DNA from: Oligoflexales bacterium
Lineage (GTDB): Bacteria > Bdellovibrionota_B > Oligoflexia > Oligoflexales > JALZUQ01
Length of the DNA stretch: 64,000 nt
NCBI GenBank assembly: GCA_023301465.1
Contig: JALZUQ010000006.1
Coordinates: forward strand, 61,548-125,547
Direction: 5' to 3'
The translations under genes and the position numbers were made by a program. Under the pieces are notes generated by a model, which was given only the letters and a program-made list of their open reading frames with translations, was not told where the DNA came from and searched no databases. Shown here piece by piece: positions 16,296 to 24,738 of this stretch; position 1 is the stretch's first letter; every line of letters begins with the position of its first letter.

Positions 16296-17153
16296 ATGGG
16301 TCTTTCATTTGAATACTGGTACTTATTTCCTATATCCATTGGAATCGCAACAATTGCCATGTCTACAGGAATAGGTGGAGCTGTTTTCTTTTCGCCTATT
16401 TTTTTACTTTGGCTAAAGTTAGAACCTTCTGTTGCAATTGGCACGGCTCTCATTACAGAGTTATTTGGTTTTGGTTCGGGTCTTGTCGCTTATTTCAAAG
16501 CAAAGCTTATTGACTTTAAATTGGGTAAAAAAATGCTCATGATCTCCATTCCCGCATCTATATTAGGTGTGTTGGTAGCAGGGTACTTTCCTCCCAGTAT
16601 TTTGAAGGCAATTTTTGGTGTAGGGATCATGTTTGTAGGTATCCAAATTTTTACTTCATGGCGTCAAGAACAAAAAGAAAAAATGAATAAAGAAATCAAA
16701 GAAGAGACTTCTAAGCATACTTCAACCATCATAGATGCAAATGGCAAAGAGTATCACTATACTATTTGTCAGGAATCTATGGGTAGAGCCTTTGCAGGTT
16801 TTGGAGGAGTTTTTCTAGGGATGATATCGGTAGGTCTCGCAGAACTCATGGAGTACCATTTGGTTGCCAAGTGTAAAGTGCCATCACCAGTAGCTGTTGG
16901 CACTTCGATTTTTGTAGTGGTTTTTACTGTATTGGTTGCTTCTGCAAGTCATATCTATGGATTTACTCAAGAAGGTCCTGAAGTTTTTTCTCAAGCTATG
17001 AATGTTGCAATATTTACAGCTCCGGGTGTTATGATAGGCGGCCAATTAGGCCCAAAAGTCCAAGCAATGGTTGACCCTGACAAAATGAAGGTCGTTATTT
17101 CGGCAATTTTTATAGGTGTCGGTCTGCTGATGCTCTACACACTTACTATTTAG
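16296..17153 (+). CDS. TauE/SafE-family sulfite/anion exporter
   Basis: A 285-residue integral membrane protein with about eight helices in two repeats. The first repeat begins IATIAMSTGIGGAVFFSPIF, with the glycine-rich turn typical of TauE/SafE (formerly DUF81). A second related segment is FAGFGGVFLGMISVGLAEL. A soluble loop of about 50 residues between the halves is charged and longer than usual. The family exports sulfite, sulfoacetate and similar organosulfur anions. AAAGG lies eight bases upstream of the ATG. It is the first gene of a plus-strand run continuing into a flavoprotein, an antiporter and an iron-sulfur fusion, so a role in sulfur or redox metabolism is plausible but inferred. 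Confidence 0.83.
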   Translation: MGLSFEYWYLFPISIGIATIAMSTGIGGAVFFSPIFLLWLKLEPSVAIGTALITELFGFGSGLVAYFKAKLIDFKLGKKMLMISIPASILGVLVAGYFPPSILKAIFGVGIMFVGIQIFTSWRQEQKEKMNKEIKEETSKHTSTIIDANGKEYHYTICQESMGRAFAGFGGVFLGMISVGLAELMEYHLVAKCKVPSPVAVGTSIFVVVFTVLVASASHIYGFTQEGPEVFSQAMNVAIFTAPGVMIGGQLGPKVQAMVDPDKMKVVISAIFIGVGLLMLYTLTI

Positions 17154-17192
17154 GTAGATAGTCTACTCATTTTTTAATTTTGGGAGGTCGTA

Positions 17193-17621
17193 ATGGAAAA
17201 TGTAGCTTTTATTATTCACATGGTTGGTATGGCAATGGCTGTTGGTTCAGGCTTTGCTGTTATCGCTCTGAAAATGGGCAGTGCAGATATGAATAAACCT
17301 GAACGTGAACCTTACATGCTCAGAAGTTTTGCGGTCACCAATATAGGAGCACTTGGCATTGCTTTGGTTTTTATTAGTGGTTTAGTCATGCTCGTACAAA
17401 GTGGCGGAGCTTTTTTCCAAGTAGGTGGTTTGTTTTTTAAGGTCAAACTAGTCCTTTTCTTACTCTATGTTATTGCTTTCGTGGTTTTACGTAAACGTGT
17501 TAGAAAAGCACGTTTAACAAACGGTGGCCCTCTTATGGTTCATATGTCCAAGTTTGTGATTGTGATGAATATTTTGGGAGTTATGACAATTGTAGCGGCG
17601 ACACTTGCTTTTCATGGGTGA
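17193..17621 (+). CDS. Four-helix membrane protein of unknown function
   Basis: A 142-residue protein with four transmembrane helices at about 5-27, 50-70, 78-98 and 118-140. Conserved-looking polar features inside the helices are His9 in IIHMVGMAM and a C-terminal AFHG. This is reminiscent of small heme-binding or DUF2269/CopD-like membrane proteins, but I cannot assign a family. GGGAGGT four bases before the ATG is strong. It lies 39 bp after the TauE gene and ends just before the flavoprotein gene, so it is likely part of the same transcript. Confidence 0.6.
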   Translation: MENVAFIIHMVGMAMAVGSGFAVIALKMGSADMNKPEREPYMLRSFAVTNIGALGIALVFISGLVMLVQSGGAFFQVGGLFFKVKLVLFLLYVIAFVVLRKRVRKARLTNGGPLMVHMSKFVIVMNILGVMTIVAATLAFHG

Positions 17622-17659
17622 ATTTTGAGTTTCCAAATATAGAAGAAAGGTTTTCAACG

Positions 17660-18406
17660 ATGGTATTAAATCAAAAACAAGAAGAAATGTGTTCAACAAG
17701 CAAGTGGGATTTTTCTGATCTCAAAGCTTTATTTATTAGTACAACTTTAAATAAATCACCTATCAAGTCTCATACAGAAGGTATGTGGCAGATTAGCAAA
17801 ACCATTCTTCAAAAAAACAAGATTCAAGTAGAAGAGGTTAGGCTTGTAGACCATGATATCGCTTTCGGTGTCTGGGGTGACATGACAGAACATGGTTGGG
17901 ATAAAGACGACTGGCCTAAAATTTATGAAAAAGTAAAAGCTGCAGATATTTTAATTATTGGCACATCTATTTGGCTTGGCGAAAAAACATCTGTATGCAC
18001 CATGCTTATCGAACGACTTTATGCAAACTCCCACATTCTTAACGCAGAAGGTCAGTACGCCGACTATGGAAAAGTAGGAGGTTGTTTAGTAACAGGCAAC
18101 GAAGATGGAGCAAAGCATTGCTCTATGAATATTCTATATTCGTTGCAACATCTTGGATATGTCATACCGCCACAAGCTGATGCAGCATGGCTTGGCGAAG
18201 CAGGGCCGGGGCCATCTTATCTTGATGAAGGATCCGGTGGGCCAGAAAATGATTTTACCAACCGAAACACAACATTCATGACTTGGAATTTAATGCATAT
18301 GGCTAGAATGCTAAAAGATAACGGTGGGATTCCAGCTCATGGGAATCAGCGTTCTAAATGGGATGCAGGGTGTAGGTTTGACTCTATCAACCCAGCTTAT
18401 AGATGA
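17660..18406 (+). CDS. NAD(P)H-dependent FMN-reductase-like flavodoxin-fold protein
   Basis: About 248 residues with a flavodoxin fold. The N-terminal strand KALFISTTLNKSPIKSHTE provides the phosphate-binding loop for FMN. A central strand, ADILIIGTSIWLGEKTSVC, matches the NADPH-dependent FMN reductase family, and the next strand with GGCLVTGNEDG completes the pocket. I prefer the ATG at 17660 because AGAAAGG stands nine bases upstream. The GTG at 17618 overlaps the previous gene by 4 bp but has no ribosome site. Likely delivers electrons from NAD(P)H to a partner in the cluster. The partner is not known. Confidence 0.72.
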   Translation: MVLNQKQEEMCSTSKWDFSDLKALFISTTLNKSPIKSHTEGMWQISKTILQKNKIQVEEVRLVDHDIAFGVWGDMTEHGWDKDDWPKIYEKVKAADILIIGTSIWLGEKTSVCTMLIERLYANSHILNAEGQYADYGKVGGCLVTGNEDGAKHCSMNILYSLQHLGYVIPPQADAAWLGEAGPGPSYLDEGSGGPENDFTNRNTTFMTWNLMHMARMLKDNGGIPAHGNQRSKWDAGCRFDSINPAYR

Positions 18407-18438
18407 ACTGTATTTTTAAAAAAGAACAGTAGAGTCTT

Positions 18439-19707
18439 ATGGAATTAAAATACGCTCTAGTAGCAGTATCTCTTTCAGTTTTGGCATTTGGCTTAATTTC
18501 AAATAAGTCAGATAGCCATTCTGTATCGGCACCAATGGTTTTTGTAACATTTGGTTTGCTAGGCTATTTATTTGGATTCTCAAGAGTAGATCTTTCCCAT
18601 GGTTTTATTCACGGATTTTTAGAAATCACACTTATTCTTGTGCTTTTTACCGATGCATCAAAGATTAATCTTAAACTATTACTAAAGCAGCAAGGCATTC
18701 CTATTAGAATGTTGTTGATTGGCCTACCACTAACCATTTTTTTGGGTGGTATCGGGGCTCACTATATTTTTCAGTTTGAAAGTATTTGGTATGCTTTTTT
18801 ACTGGCAGCTATTTTAGCTCCCACCGACGCTGCTTTAGGACAAGTGGTGGTTTCCAGCAAGGTCGTGCCAGTTAGAATTCGGCAGTCTCTTAGTGTCGAA
18901 AGTGGTCTCAATGATGGAATCGCTTTACCCATTATTCTTATGATTCTTGTGATAGCAAAATCAGTTGTTGGGCTTGAAGGGCACGAAGAGGTAGGAGTCT
19001 CTCATTGGGTCTTATTTGCAGCGAAGCAGGTTATTCTAGGTCCAGTTGCTGGTATTGTCGTTGGGCTTTATGGCGGGAAAATTATCTCGAGGGCTGCAAA
19101 TGCTAGTTGGATGAGTCATTCTTTTCAAGATTTAAGTTTACTAGCTCTTAGCTTTTTAGCTTTTGGATTTGCTGAAATTATTGGAGGCAATGGTTTTATT
19201 GCAGCTTTTTGTGGTGGGCTTACTCTGGGGAACACCGCAAAAAATCTTTGTGACTGCCTTTATGAGTTTGCAGAATCACAGGGTCAGCTTTTAACGCTCA
19301 TTGTTTTTTTACTCATAGGCACAGTGGTATTGCCTCAGTTTCACACGGTTTCAATGATACAGGTTCTTTTTTATGCTCTTTTAAGCTTAACCGTTTTTAG
19401 GATGCTGCCTGTTAGTTTGAGCCTTATCGGTTCTAAACTTAAGCTGCAAAGCCACCTGTTTTTGGGTTGGTTTGGCCCAAGGGGGCTCGCATCCGTATTG
19501 TTTGCTTTATTAATGCTTGAAGAATTAGAGAATCCGGCAACAGAACTCATTTTTTCAGTGGTCTTGGCGACTGTCTTTATGAGTATTTTTATGCACGGTA
19601 TTTCTGCAAGCCCATTTTCAAAAATTTATAGCCGCTCAGTGGGTAAAGCTAGTAAAGACATTAAAGAGTTCCGTGCAGCTGAAGAATCTTCGATGATGAA
19701 CCAGTGA
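18439..19707 (+). CDS. Cation:proton antiporter (CPA1/NhaP-type)
   Basis: A 422-residue transporter with about 12 hydrophobic segments. The discontinuous-helix motif ILAPTDAALGQVV and the ion-binding pair in SVESGLNDGIALP are diagnostic of CPA1 Na+/H+ exchangers. The protein lacks the long cytoplasmic regulatory tail of many homologues. It is inserted between the flavoprotein and the iron-sulfur/TPP fusion gene, and the gap of 27 bp before the latter supports co-transcription. A role in pH or sodium balance for the neighbouring enzyme system is only an inference from position. Confidence 0.86.
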   Translation: MELKYALVAVSLSVLAFGLISNKSDSHSVSAPMVFVTFGLLGYLFGFSRVDLSHGFIHGFLEITLILVLFTDASKINLKLLLKQQGIPIRMLLIGLPLTIFLGGIGAHYIFQFESIWYAFLLAAILAPTDAALGQVVVSSKVVPVRIRQSLSVESGLNDGIALPIILMILVIAKSVVGLEGHEEVGVSHWVLFAAKQVILGPVAGIVVGLYGGKIISRAANASWMSHSFQDLSLLALSFLAFGFAEIIGGNGFIAAFCGGLTLGNTAKNLCDCLYEFAESQGQLLTLIVFLLIGTVVLPQFHTVSMIQVLFYALLSLTVFRMLPVSLSLIGSKLKLQSHLFLGWFGPRGLASVLFALLMLEELENPATELIFSVVLATVFMSIFMHGISASPFSKIYSRSVGKASKDIKEFRAAEESSMMNQ

Positions 19708-19734
19708 TTTTTTAAACCTGAATAAGGAGGACAC

Positions 19735-22344
19735 ATGTCTAATGTAGAAAAAAACAAACCAAAAGTAAGTTTTGAAAAAAACGGTCCAATTAAAGTCGCT
19801 GGTTTAGAAACTTTGATGAACTCCCGCGGTGAACCAGTTAAAACAAAAAAGAATATGATTTTGTGTCGCTGTGGTGCATCCAAAATGAAACCCTTTTGTG
19901 ATGGTCGTCATAATGCGATTGGTTTTACAGACGAAAAGTCTGATGAACGCCAACCTGATAGGCTAGATGAACAAAAAGGAAAAGACATTACGCTTTTGGA
20001 TAACAGAAATATTTGCTCTCATGCAGGGTTTTGTACTTCTGGGCTCCCTCAGGTATGGAATCATGAAAAATGGGGTGATCCAGAAGCAGCTCCCAAAGAC
20101 AAGATTATTGAAACCATCAAAAAGTGTCCATCTGGTGCATTGTCTTACGCCGTAGATGGTAAAGTTCATACGAACTACCACGGAGATAACCCTGAGATTC
20201 AAGTTTCCAGAAATGGACCTCTTCAACTTCGTGGTGGTATAGAAGTAGATTCCCAAATGGGGAAAGGTGCCAGTAAAGAACACTGTGTTCTTTGTCGGTG
20301 TGGGCAATCCAAAAACAAACCATTTTGTGATGGAACACACTGGTATGCAGGGTTTAAAGATAATGAAGACCTTACGATTTCTGCAGCAAACCGAGAAGGT
20401 GGTGAAGCCAGTGAAAAATGGGTAGAAGTCGCAAAATCAGGTGAGTTAAAAATCGGACAAATTAAAACCGTACAAGTAGGTGCAAAACAAATCGCTCTCA
20501 CCAAAACAGATAGTGGGTACTTTGCTGTAAACGCAAGGTGTCCCCACCAAGGTGGACCATTGGGAGACGGCGAAGTATGCGAAGGAAAAATTCGTTGCCC
20601 ATGGCATGGGTATAAGTTTGATCTTAAGTCTGGAAAAGGTGTAGGTAACGACGACTCTGTTGAGACCATCAAAATAAAAGAAGAAAACGAAACTATATTA
20701 GCCCTTGTTCCAAAACCAAAAAGATCCAATTGGACGGTTAGTCATGTGATGATGGAAACTTTGGTGGAGTATGGAGTGGATACCGTCTTTGGGATTGTTG
20801 GTCACTCAAATTTAGGGGTTGCCGAAGCCGTAAGGTCCATGGTGAAAAAAGGTAAGATGCAGTATTTTGGTGTTCGTCATGAAGCCGCAGCAGCTTTTGC
20901 AGTGTCTGGTTACGCCAAAGTCAAAGGATCTCCAGCAGCATGTCTTGCTATTGCGGGACCCGGTGCTACGAACTTGCTGACAGGTCTGTGGGACGCAAAA
21001 ATGGATAGAGCCCCTGCTATTGCTCTTGCCGGTCAGGTGGATTCTCAAGTACTAGGGCCCGGTGCTTTTCAAGAAATTGATACCCAGTCTGCATTTGATG
21101 CGGTTTCTAGTTTTGTTCAGCCTGTGCTTTCAGATAGTAAGCACGCTGAGCTTGCTGCACTTGCCTGCAAAGATGCCATCATCAACCGAGATGTCGCGAC
21201 TCTTATTTTTCCAGATGAGATTCAGGTACAAGAAGCTGGCGATGTTGGTCCCGGAAGACCAGAAGGCAGAATCAGTGGCACAGATATCACACCTCCACAG
21301 CAGTCTATTGACTACGCTGGTTACCGAATTGGTGCATCTAAAAAACCACTCATTATCGTAGGTCACGGAGCAAGAGAAGGAATGGCGGATGTTCTTACTT
21401 TAGCTGAAGAACTAAATTGCCCAATCATCACAACATTTAAAGGCAAGGGTTTGATCTCAGACGATCACCCACTAGGTGGTGGTGTTCTTGGTGCAAGTGG
21501 TACCCCGATTGCTAGTACCTTGATGGCAGAAGCAGATTTACTGATCGTATTTGGATCTTCTTTTTCTAAACATACTGGTATTGATTTTCACCGTCCTATC
21601 ATTCAAGTAGATTTTGACCGAATGGCACTTGGGAAATTTCACCCTGTGGATGAATCTATTTGGGGGGATGTCAGCATCTCTGCAAAATTAATGCTAAAAG
21701 CAGTTCCTGAAAAATTTAAGTGTTTAAACCAAAGAGACGAACTCAAAAAACTATGGGCAAGCTGGAGAGAAGAGAAGAAAAGCAGGTCAAAAGAAGACAA
21801 TAACGATGGCCTCAACTCAGCGATTCTTTTTGATAAACTATCACCTCATGTCCCAGAAAACGCAATTATAAGTGTCGATGTTGGTAACAATACCTATTCC
21901 TTTGGAAGGTACTTTGAGTGTAAAGGCAAGCAGCATGTGATTATGTCTGGATACTTAGGGTCTATTGGTTTTGGTCTTCCAGCTGGTATGGGTGCATGGG
22001 CTGTTGATAAAGGTGAAAGAAAAGTTGTGGTAGTAGCAGGAGATGGTGGTTTTGGTCAGTACTTAGGTGATTTCACTACTGCTGTAAAATACAAGATGGA
22101 TATCACCATTGTTCTTCTCCATAATAAAGAACTTGGCAAAATCTCCAAAGAACAACGAGACGGAGAATGGGACGTTTGGGAAACCACATTGACGAACCCT
22201 AACTTTGCAGATTTCGCAAAACTCTGCGGTGGAGATGGGGTTACCGTTACGGATGCAGATGATTTAGATGCTGCTTTCAAAAAAGGTTTGTCTTCTAAAA
22301 AACCATTCATCATTGAGATCATGACAGATGCAATGCTTACTTAA
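19735..22344 (+). CDS. CDGSH-4Fe4S-CDGSH-Rieske-TPP enzyme fusion (pyruvate-oxidase-like)
   Basis: An 869-residue, five-module redox enzyme. CDGSH cluster 1 uses C44, C46, C55 and H59. A divergent 4Fe-4S mono-cluster domain (Fer4_19 type) shows C94, C100 and C131 in CPSGAL. CDGSH cluster 2 uses C187, C189, C198 and H202. A Rieske 2Fe-2S domain has C269-x-H271 and C288-x-x-H291. Residues about 333-869 are a complete TPP enzyme of the pyruvate oxidase/acetolactate synthase superfamily, with catalytic E383 in VRHEAA and a diphosphate motif GDGGFGQ. The ribosome site is a perfect AAGGAGG. The arrangement suggests that electrons from 2-oxo-acid decarboxylation pass through built-in clusters. Substrate, flavin use and acceptor are unknown. 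Confidence 0.85.
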   Translation: MSNVEKNKPKVSFEKNGPIKVAGLETLMNSRGEPVKTKKNMILCRCGASKMKPFCDGRHNAIGFTDEKSDERQPDRLDEQKGKDITLLDNRNICSHAGFCTSGLPQVWNHEKWGDPEAAPKDKIIETIKKCPSGALSYAVDGKVHTNYHGDNPEIQVSRNGPLQLRGGIEVDSQMGKGASKEHCVLCRCGQSKNKPFCDGTHWYAGFKDNEDLTISAANREGGEASEKWVEVAKSGELKIGQIKTVQVGAKQIALTKTDSGYFAVNARCPHQGGPLGDGEVCEGKIRCPWHGYKFDLKSGKGVGNDDSVETIKIKEENETILALVPKPKRSNWTVSHVMMETLVEYGVDTVFGIVGHSNLGVAEAVRSMVKKGKMQYFGVRHEAAAAFAVSGYAKVKGSPAACLAIAGPGATNLLTGLWDAKMDRAPAIALAGQVDSQVLGPGAFQEIDTQSAFDAVSSFVQPVLSDSKHAELAALACKDAIINRDVATLIFPDEIQVQEAGDVGPGRPEGRISGTDITPPQQSIDYAGYRIGASKKPLIIVGHGAREGMADVLTLAEELNCPIITTFKGKGLISDDHPLGGGVLGASGTPIASTLMAEADLLIVFGSSFSKHTGIDFHRPIIQVDFDRMALGKFHPVDESIWGDVSISAKLMLKAVPEKFKCLNQRDELKKLWASWREEKKSRSKEDNNDGLNSAILFDKLSPHVPENAIISVDVGNNTYSFGRYFECKGKQHVIMSGYLGSIGFGLPAGMGAWAVDKGERKVVVVAGDGGFGQYLGDFTTAVKYKMDITIVLLHNKELGKISKEQRDGEWDVWETTLTNPNFADFAKLCGGDGVTVTDADDLDAAFKKGLSSKKPFIIEIMTDAMLT

Positions 22345-22359
22345 GCAAAAGAGGACAAT

Positions 22360-22755
22360 ATGCAAATAACGACAACCGATAAGGCACCGCTTATTCCCGG
22401 ACTCAGTCAAGCCATTGTGGCCAATGGCACAGTTTATCTTTCTGGGCAAACGGGAACAGATCCTGACACCAAGCAGCTAAAAGGTGAATCTATAGAAGAG
22501 CAAACAAGGCAGTCTCTCAATAATATTAAACATGTGCTTGAAGCGACAGGTTGTAGTTTAAATAATATTGTAAAAGTTGTTGTTTATCTTTCTGCTATGT
22601 CGGAGATGAAAGGTTTTAACTCTGTGTATAGAGAGTTTTTTGGTGACCATAACCCTGCTCGGGCAGCAGTTGCGGTAGCAGGAATGGCTAAAAACGCCAA
22701 GGTTGAGCTAGATGTTACTGCAGTGATCATTGAAGGATGCAAAAATGAAGTTTGA
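22360..22755 (+). CDS. RidA/YjgF-family deaminase
   Basis: A 131-residue RidA protein, the usual family length. The conserved arginine R101 (HNPARAAVAV) that binds the substrate carboxylate is present, as is E116 near the C-terminus. The trimeric enzyme hydrolyses reactive enamine/imine intermediates made by PLP enzymes, in the cytoplasm. GAGGACAAT leads into the ATG, 15 bp after the TPP-fusion gene. Its 3' end overlaps the hydrolase-OsmC gene by 11 bp, so the three are one transcription unit. Position suggests clean-up of a reactive product of the fusion enzyme. Confidence 0.88.
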   Translation: MQITTTDKAPLIPGLSQAIVANGTVYLSGQTGTDPDTKQLKGESIEEQTRQSLNNIKHVLEATGCSLNNIVKVVVYLSAMSEMKGFNSVYREFFGDHNPARAAVAVAGMAKNAKVELDVTAVIIEGCKNEV

Positions 22756-23950
22756 TTTTAAAAACAAAAACGGAGAAATGTTATCAGGTCGCCTTGAGCT
22801 TCCGGCAACCAAACCCAAAGCTTTTGCTTTATTTGCTCATTGTTTTACGTGTTCAAAAGACATTATTGCACCAAATGTAATTTCAAAGACACTTGCAAGT
22901 AGAGGAATAGGAGTGTTGCGGTTTGATTTTACTGGGCTTGGAAACAGCCAAGGTGATTTCTCCAATACGAACTTCTCTTCCAATGTAGAAGACCTTTTGA
23001 ATGCATGTTCTTCTTTAAGCAAAGAGTTTAAAGCTCCTGAAATCCTTATAGGACATAGTCTCGGTGGTGCGGCAGTACTAAAAGCAGCTCCATTGATGGA
23101 AAGTGTCAAAGCAGTTGTTACCATTGGAGCTCCAAGCGGAGCTGACCATGTAGCCCATCTTTTTTCAGGCAACATGGATGAAATAGTAAAAGACGGCAAA
23201 GCTCAAGTAAACCTTGCCGGAAGAAAGTTCACCATCAAAAAGCAGTTTTTAGATGACATTAAAGAAGTCACCATTCTTGACGGAGTAAAACACTTCAAAA
23301 AAGCACTACTAGTGATGCATGCTCCTTTAGATAATACCGTGGGCGTAGAGCACGCTACCAAGATTTTTTCTGCAGCATTGCACCCAAAAAGCTATGTGTC
23401 TTTAGATAGTGCTGACCATCTTCTTATGAATAGAAAAGACGCAAAGTATGCTGCCGATGTCATAAGTTCTTGGGTCACTAGGTATATTTCATGTAAAGAC
23501 ACCGAAAATACTCCGTCTGTTTTTGTAAACGATGGAGAAGTTATGGTTTCCAGCCGAAACGGTGCAAAATTCACACAAGATATTTATACAAAAAATCACC
23601 ATGTGGTGGCAGACGAGCCTCTTTCTGTAAAAGGTGACAACCTTGGAATGAATCCGTACGAACTTCTGATGGCCGGCCTAGGTGCATGTACTTCTATGAC
23701 CATGAAAATGTATGCCGATCTTAAAAACATCCCTCTTGAAGGAGTGGAAGTTAAACTTAAACACGAAAAAATTCACGCAAAAGACTGCGATGAATGCGAG
23801 ACAAAAACAGGTAAAATAGATCATATTCAAAAAGAGATTTCTTTAAAAGGTCCGCTTACAGAAGAACAAAAATCAAAGCTCCATGAAATTTCAGAAAAGT
23901 GCCCTGTGAACCGTACATTAAAGGCAGAAATCAGAATTGATAGTAAGTGA
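22745..23950 (+). CDS. Alpha/beta-hydrolase fused to OsmC-type peroxidase
   Basis: A 401-residue two-domain protein. Residues 1-245 are an alpha/beta-hydrolase with nucleophile S105 (GHSLGG), acid D196 and His224 (SADHLL). Residues about 255-401 are an OsmC/Ohr-like thiol peroxidase with cysteines C315 (LGACTSM) and C386 (EKCPVNR). This fusion is a recurrent bacterial architecture annotated as bifunctional hydrolase/OsmC. The ATG at 22745 with AAGGA upstream is preferred over a TTG five codons earlier. It overlaps the RidA gene by 11 bp. Expected role: removal of organic hydroperoxides or esters in the same stress context as the fusion enzyme. Confidence 0.87.
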   Translation: MKFDFKNKNGEMLSGRLELPATKPKAFALFAHCFTCSKDIIAPNVISKTLASRGIGVLRFDFTGLGNSQGDFSNTNFSSNVEDLLNACSSLSKEFKAPEILIGHSLGGAAVLKAAPLMESVKAVVTIGAPSGADHVAHLFSGNMDEIVKDGKAQVNLAGRKFTIKKQFLDDIKEVTILDGVKHFKKALLVMHAPLDNTVGVEHATKIFSAALHPKSYVSLDSADHLLMNRKDAKYAADVISSWVTRYISCKDTENTPSVFVNDGEVMVSSRNGAKFTQDIYTKNHHVVADEPLSVKGDNLGMNPYELLMAGLGACTSMTMKMYADLKNIPLEGVEVKLKHEKIHAKDCDECETKTGKIDHIQKEISLKGPLTEEQKSKLHEISEKCPVNRTLKAEIRIDSK

Positions 23951-24036
23951 TGGTTGCTTTAAATAATTTTTGAATTTTTTTTTACTACATTTATGTGTGA
24001 TAAAAAGTTTATGGATATAACCCATAATATCTTTTT

Positions 24037-24738
24037 TTATAGAGTAAATATTAGATATAATCCCATAATAGCCATCATAGCATTTTCTGTAAAACTGATT
24101 GCACCAAGTGGAACATTTTGATTGCCGCCAACGCAAGCACAGTTTAGGTCTTTTTTATCTATATAAACTGTTTTAATAATGGAAGCTCCACCAGCAAAAC
24201 CTACAAAAGTGGAGATGACTCCTGTTAGTAATGGAGAAAATGAAGAAATAAACCCTAGCCCTGTAAATAGTTCAAGGAATGGATATGCTTTTCCGTAAGT
24301 TGGGAAAATCTGCGTGATATGGTCGTATTCTTTAAAACCTTTCACAAAAGAGTGAATGTCCATTAACTTAAGAAGGGCGAGAACACAAAGTGAAAAACCC
24401 ATAAAACCCGTGAAGCCAGTAGAAGAAGCTATTGCCATGAATGCGGTAGTCGAAAAAACAGCCATGACGGGTATATAGGTTTTTTTTTCGTCTTTCGGTG
24501 TGATTTCGCCGTATATTTTTGCTAGATCAGAATAACCGCCGATATTTTTTCCATCCATAAATACTTGCGGAGTTGTTTTTACATGGTGTTTATTTTTAAA
24601 TTCTAGCTCTTCGTCTTTGGACGAAAAGATATGGTCTTCGAATGCGATTTTTTCTCTATTTAGAAGTTCAATAGCTTTTATACCGAATGGACATGAAGCT
24701 TTACGGTATATTTTGTTTAAATTACTCAATGTTTCCAT
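24037..24738 (-). CDS. Glutaredoxin-MauE membrane fusion protein
   Basis: A 233-residue protein. Residues 1-80 are a glutaredoxin with a monothiol-like CPFG site (C16) and cis-proline P57 (TTPQVFMDG). Residues about 85-233 are a four-helix MauE/DoxX-like membrane domain carrying a DLNCACVGG cysteine motif on a loop. MauE-type proteins shuttle disulfides or reductant across the inner membrane, and the fused glutaredoxin would supply electrons from the cytoplasm. It converges on the iron-sulfur cluster from the opposite strand. Its start overlaps the end of the exported hydrolase gene upstream by 13 bp, so the two are coupled. Confidence 0.75.
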   Translation of the reverse strand: METLSNLNKIYRKASCPFGIKAIELLNREKIAFEDHIFSSKDEELEFKNKHHVKTTPQVFMDGKNIGGYSDLAKIYGEITPKDEKKTYIPVMAVFSTTAFMAIASSTGFTGFMGFSLCVLALLKLMDIHSFVKGFKEYDHITQIFPTYGKAYPFLELFTGLGFISSFSPLLTGVISTFVGFAGGASIIKTVYIDKKDLNCACVGGNQNVPLGAISFTENAMMAIMGLYLIFTL

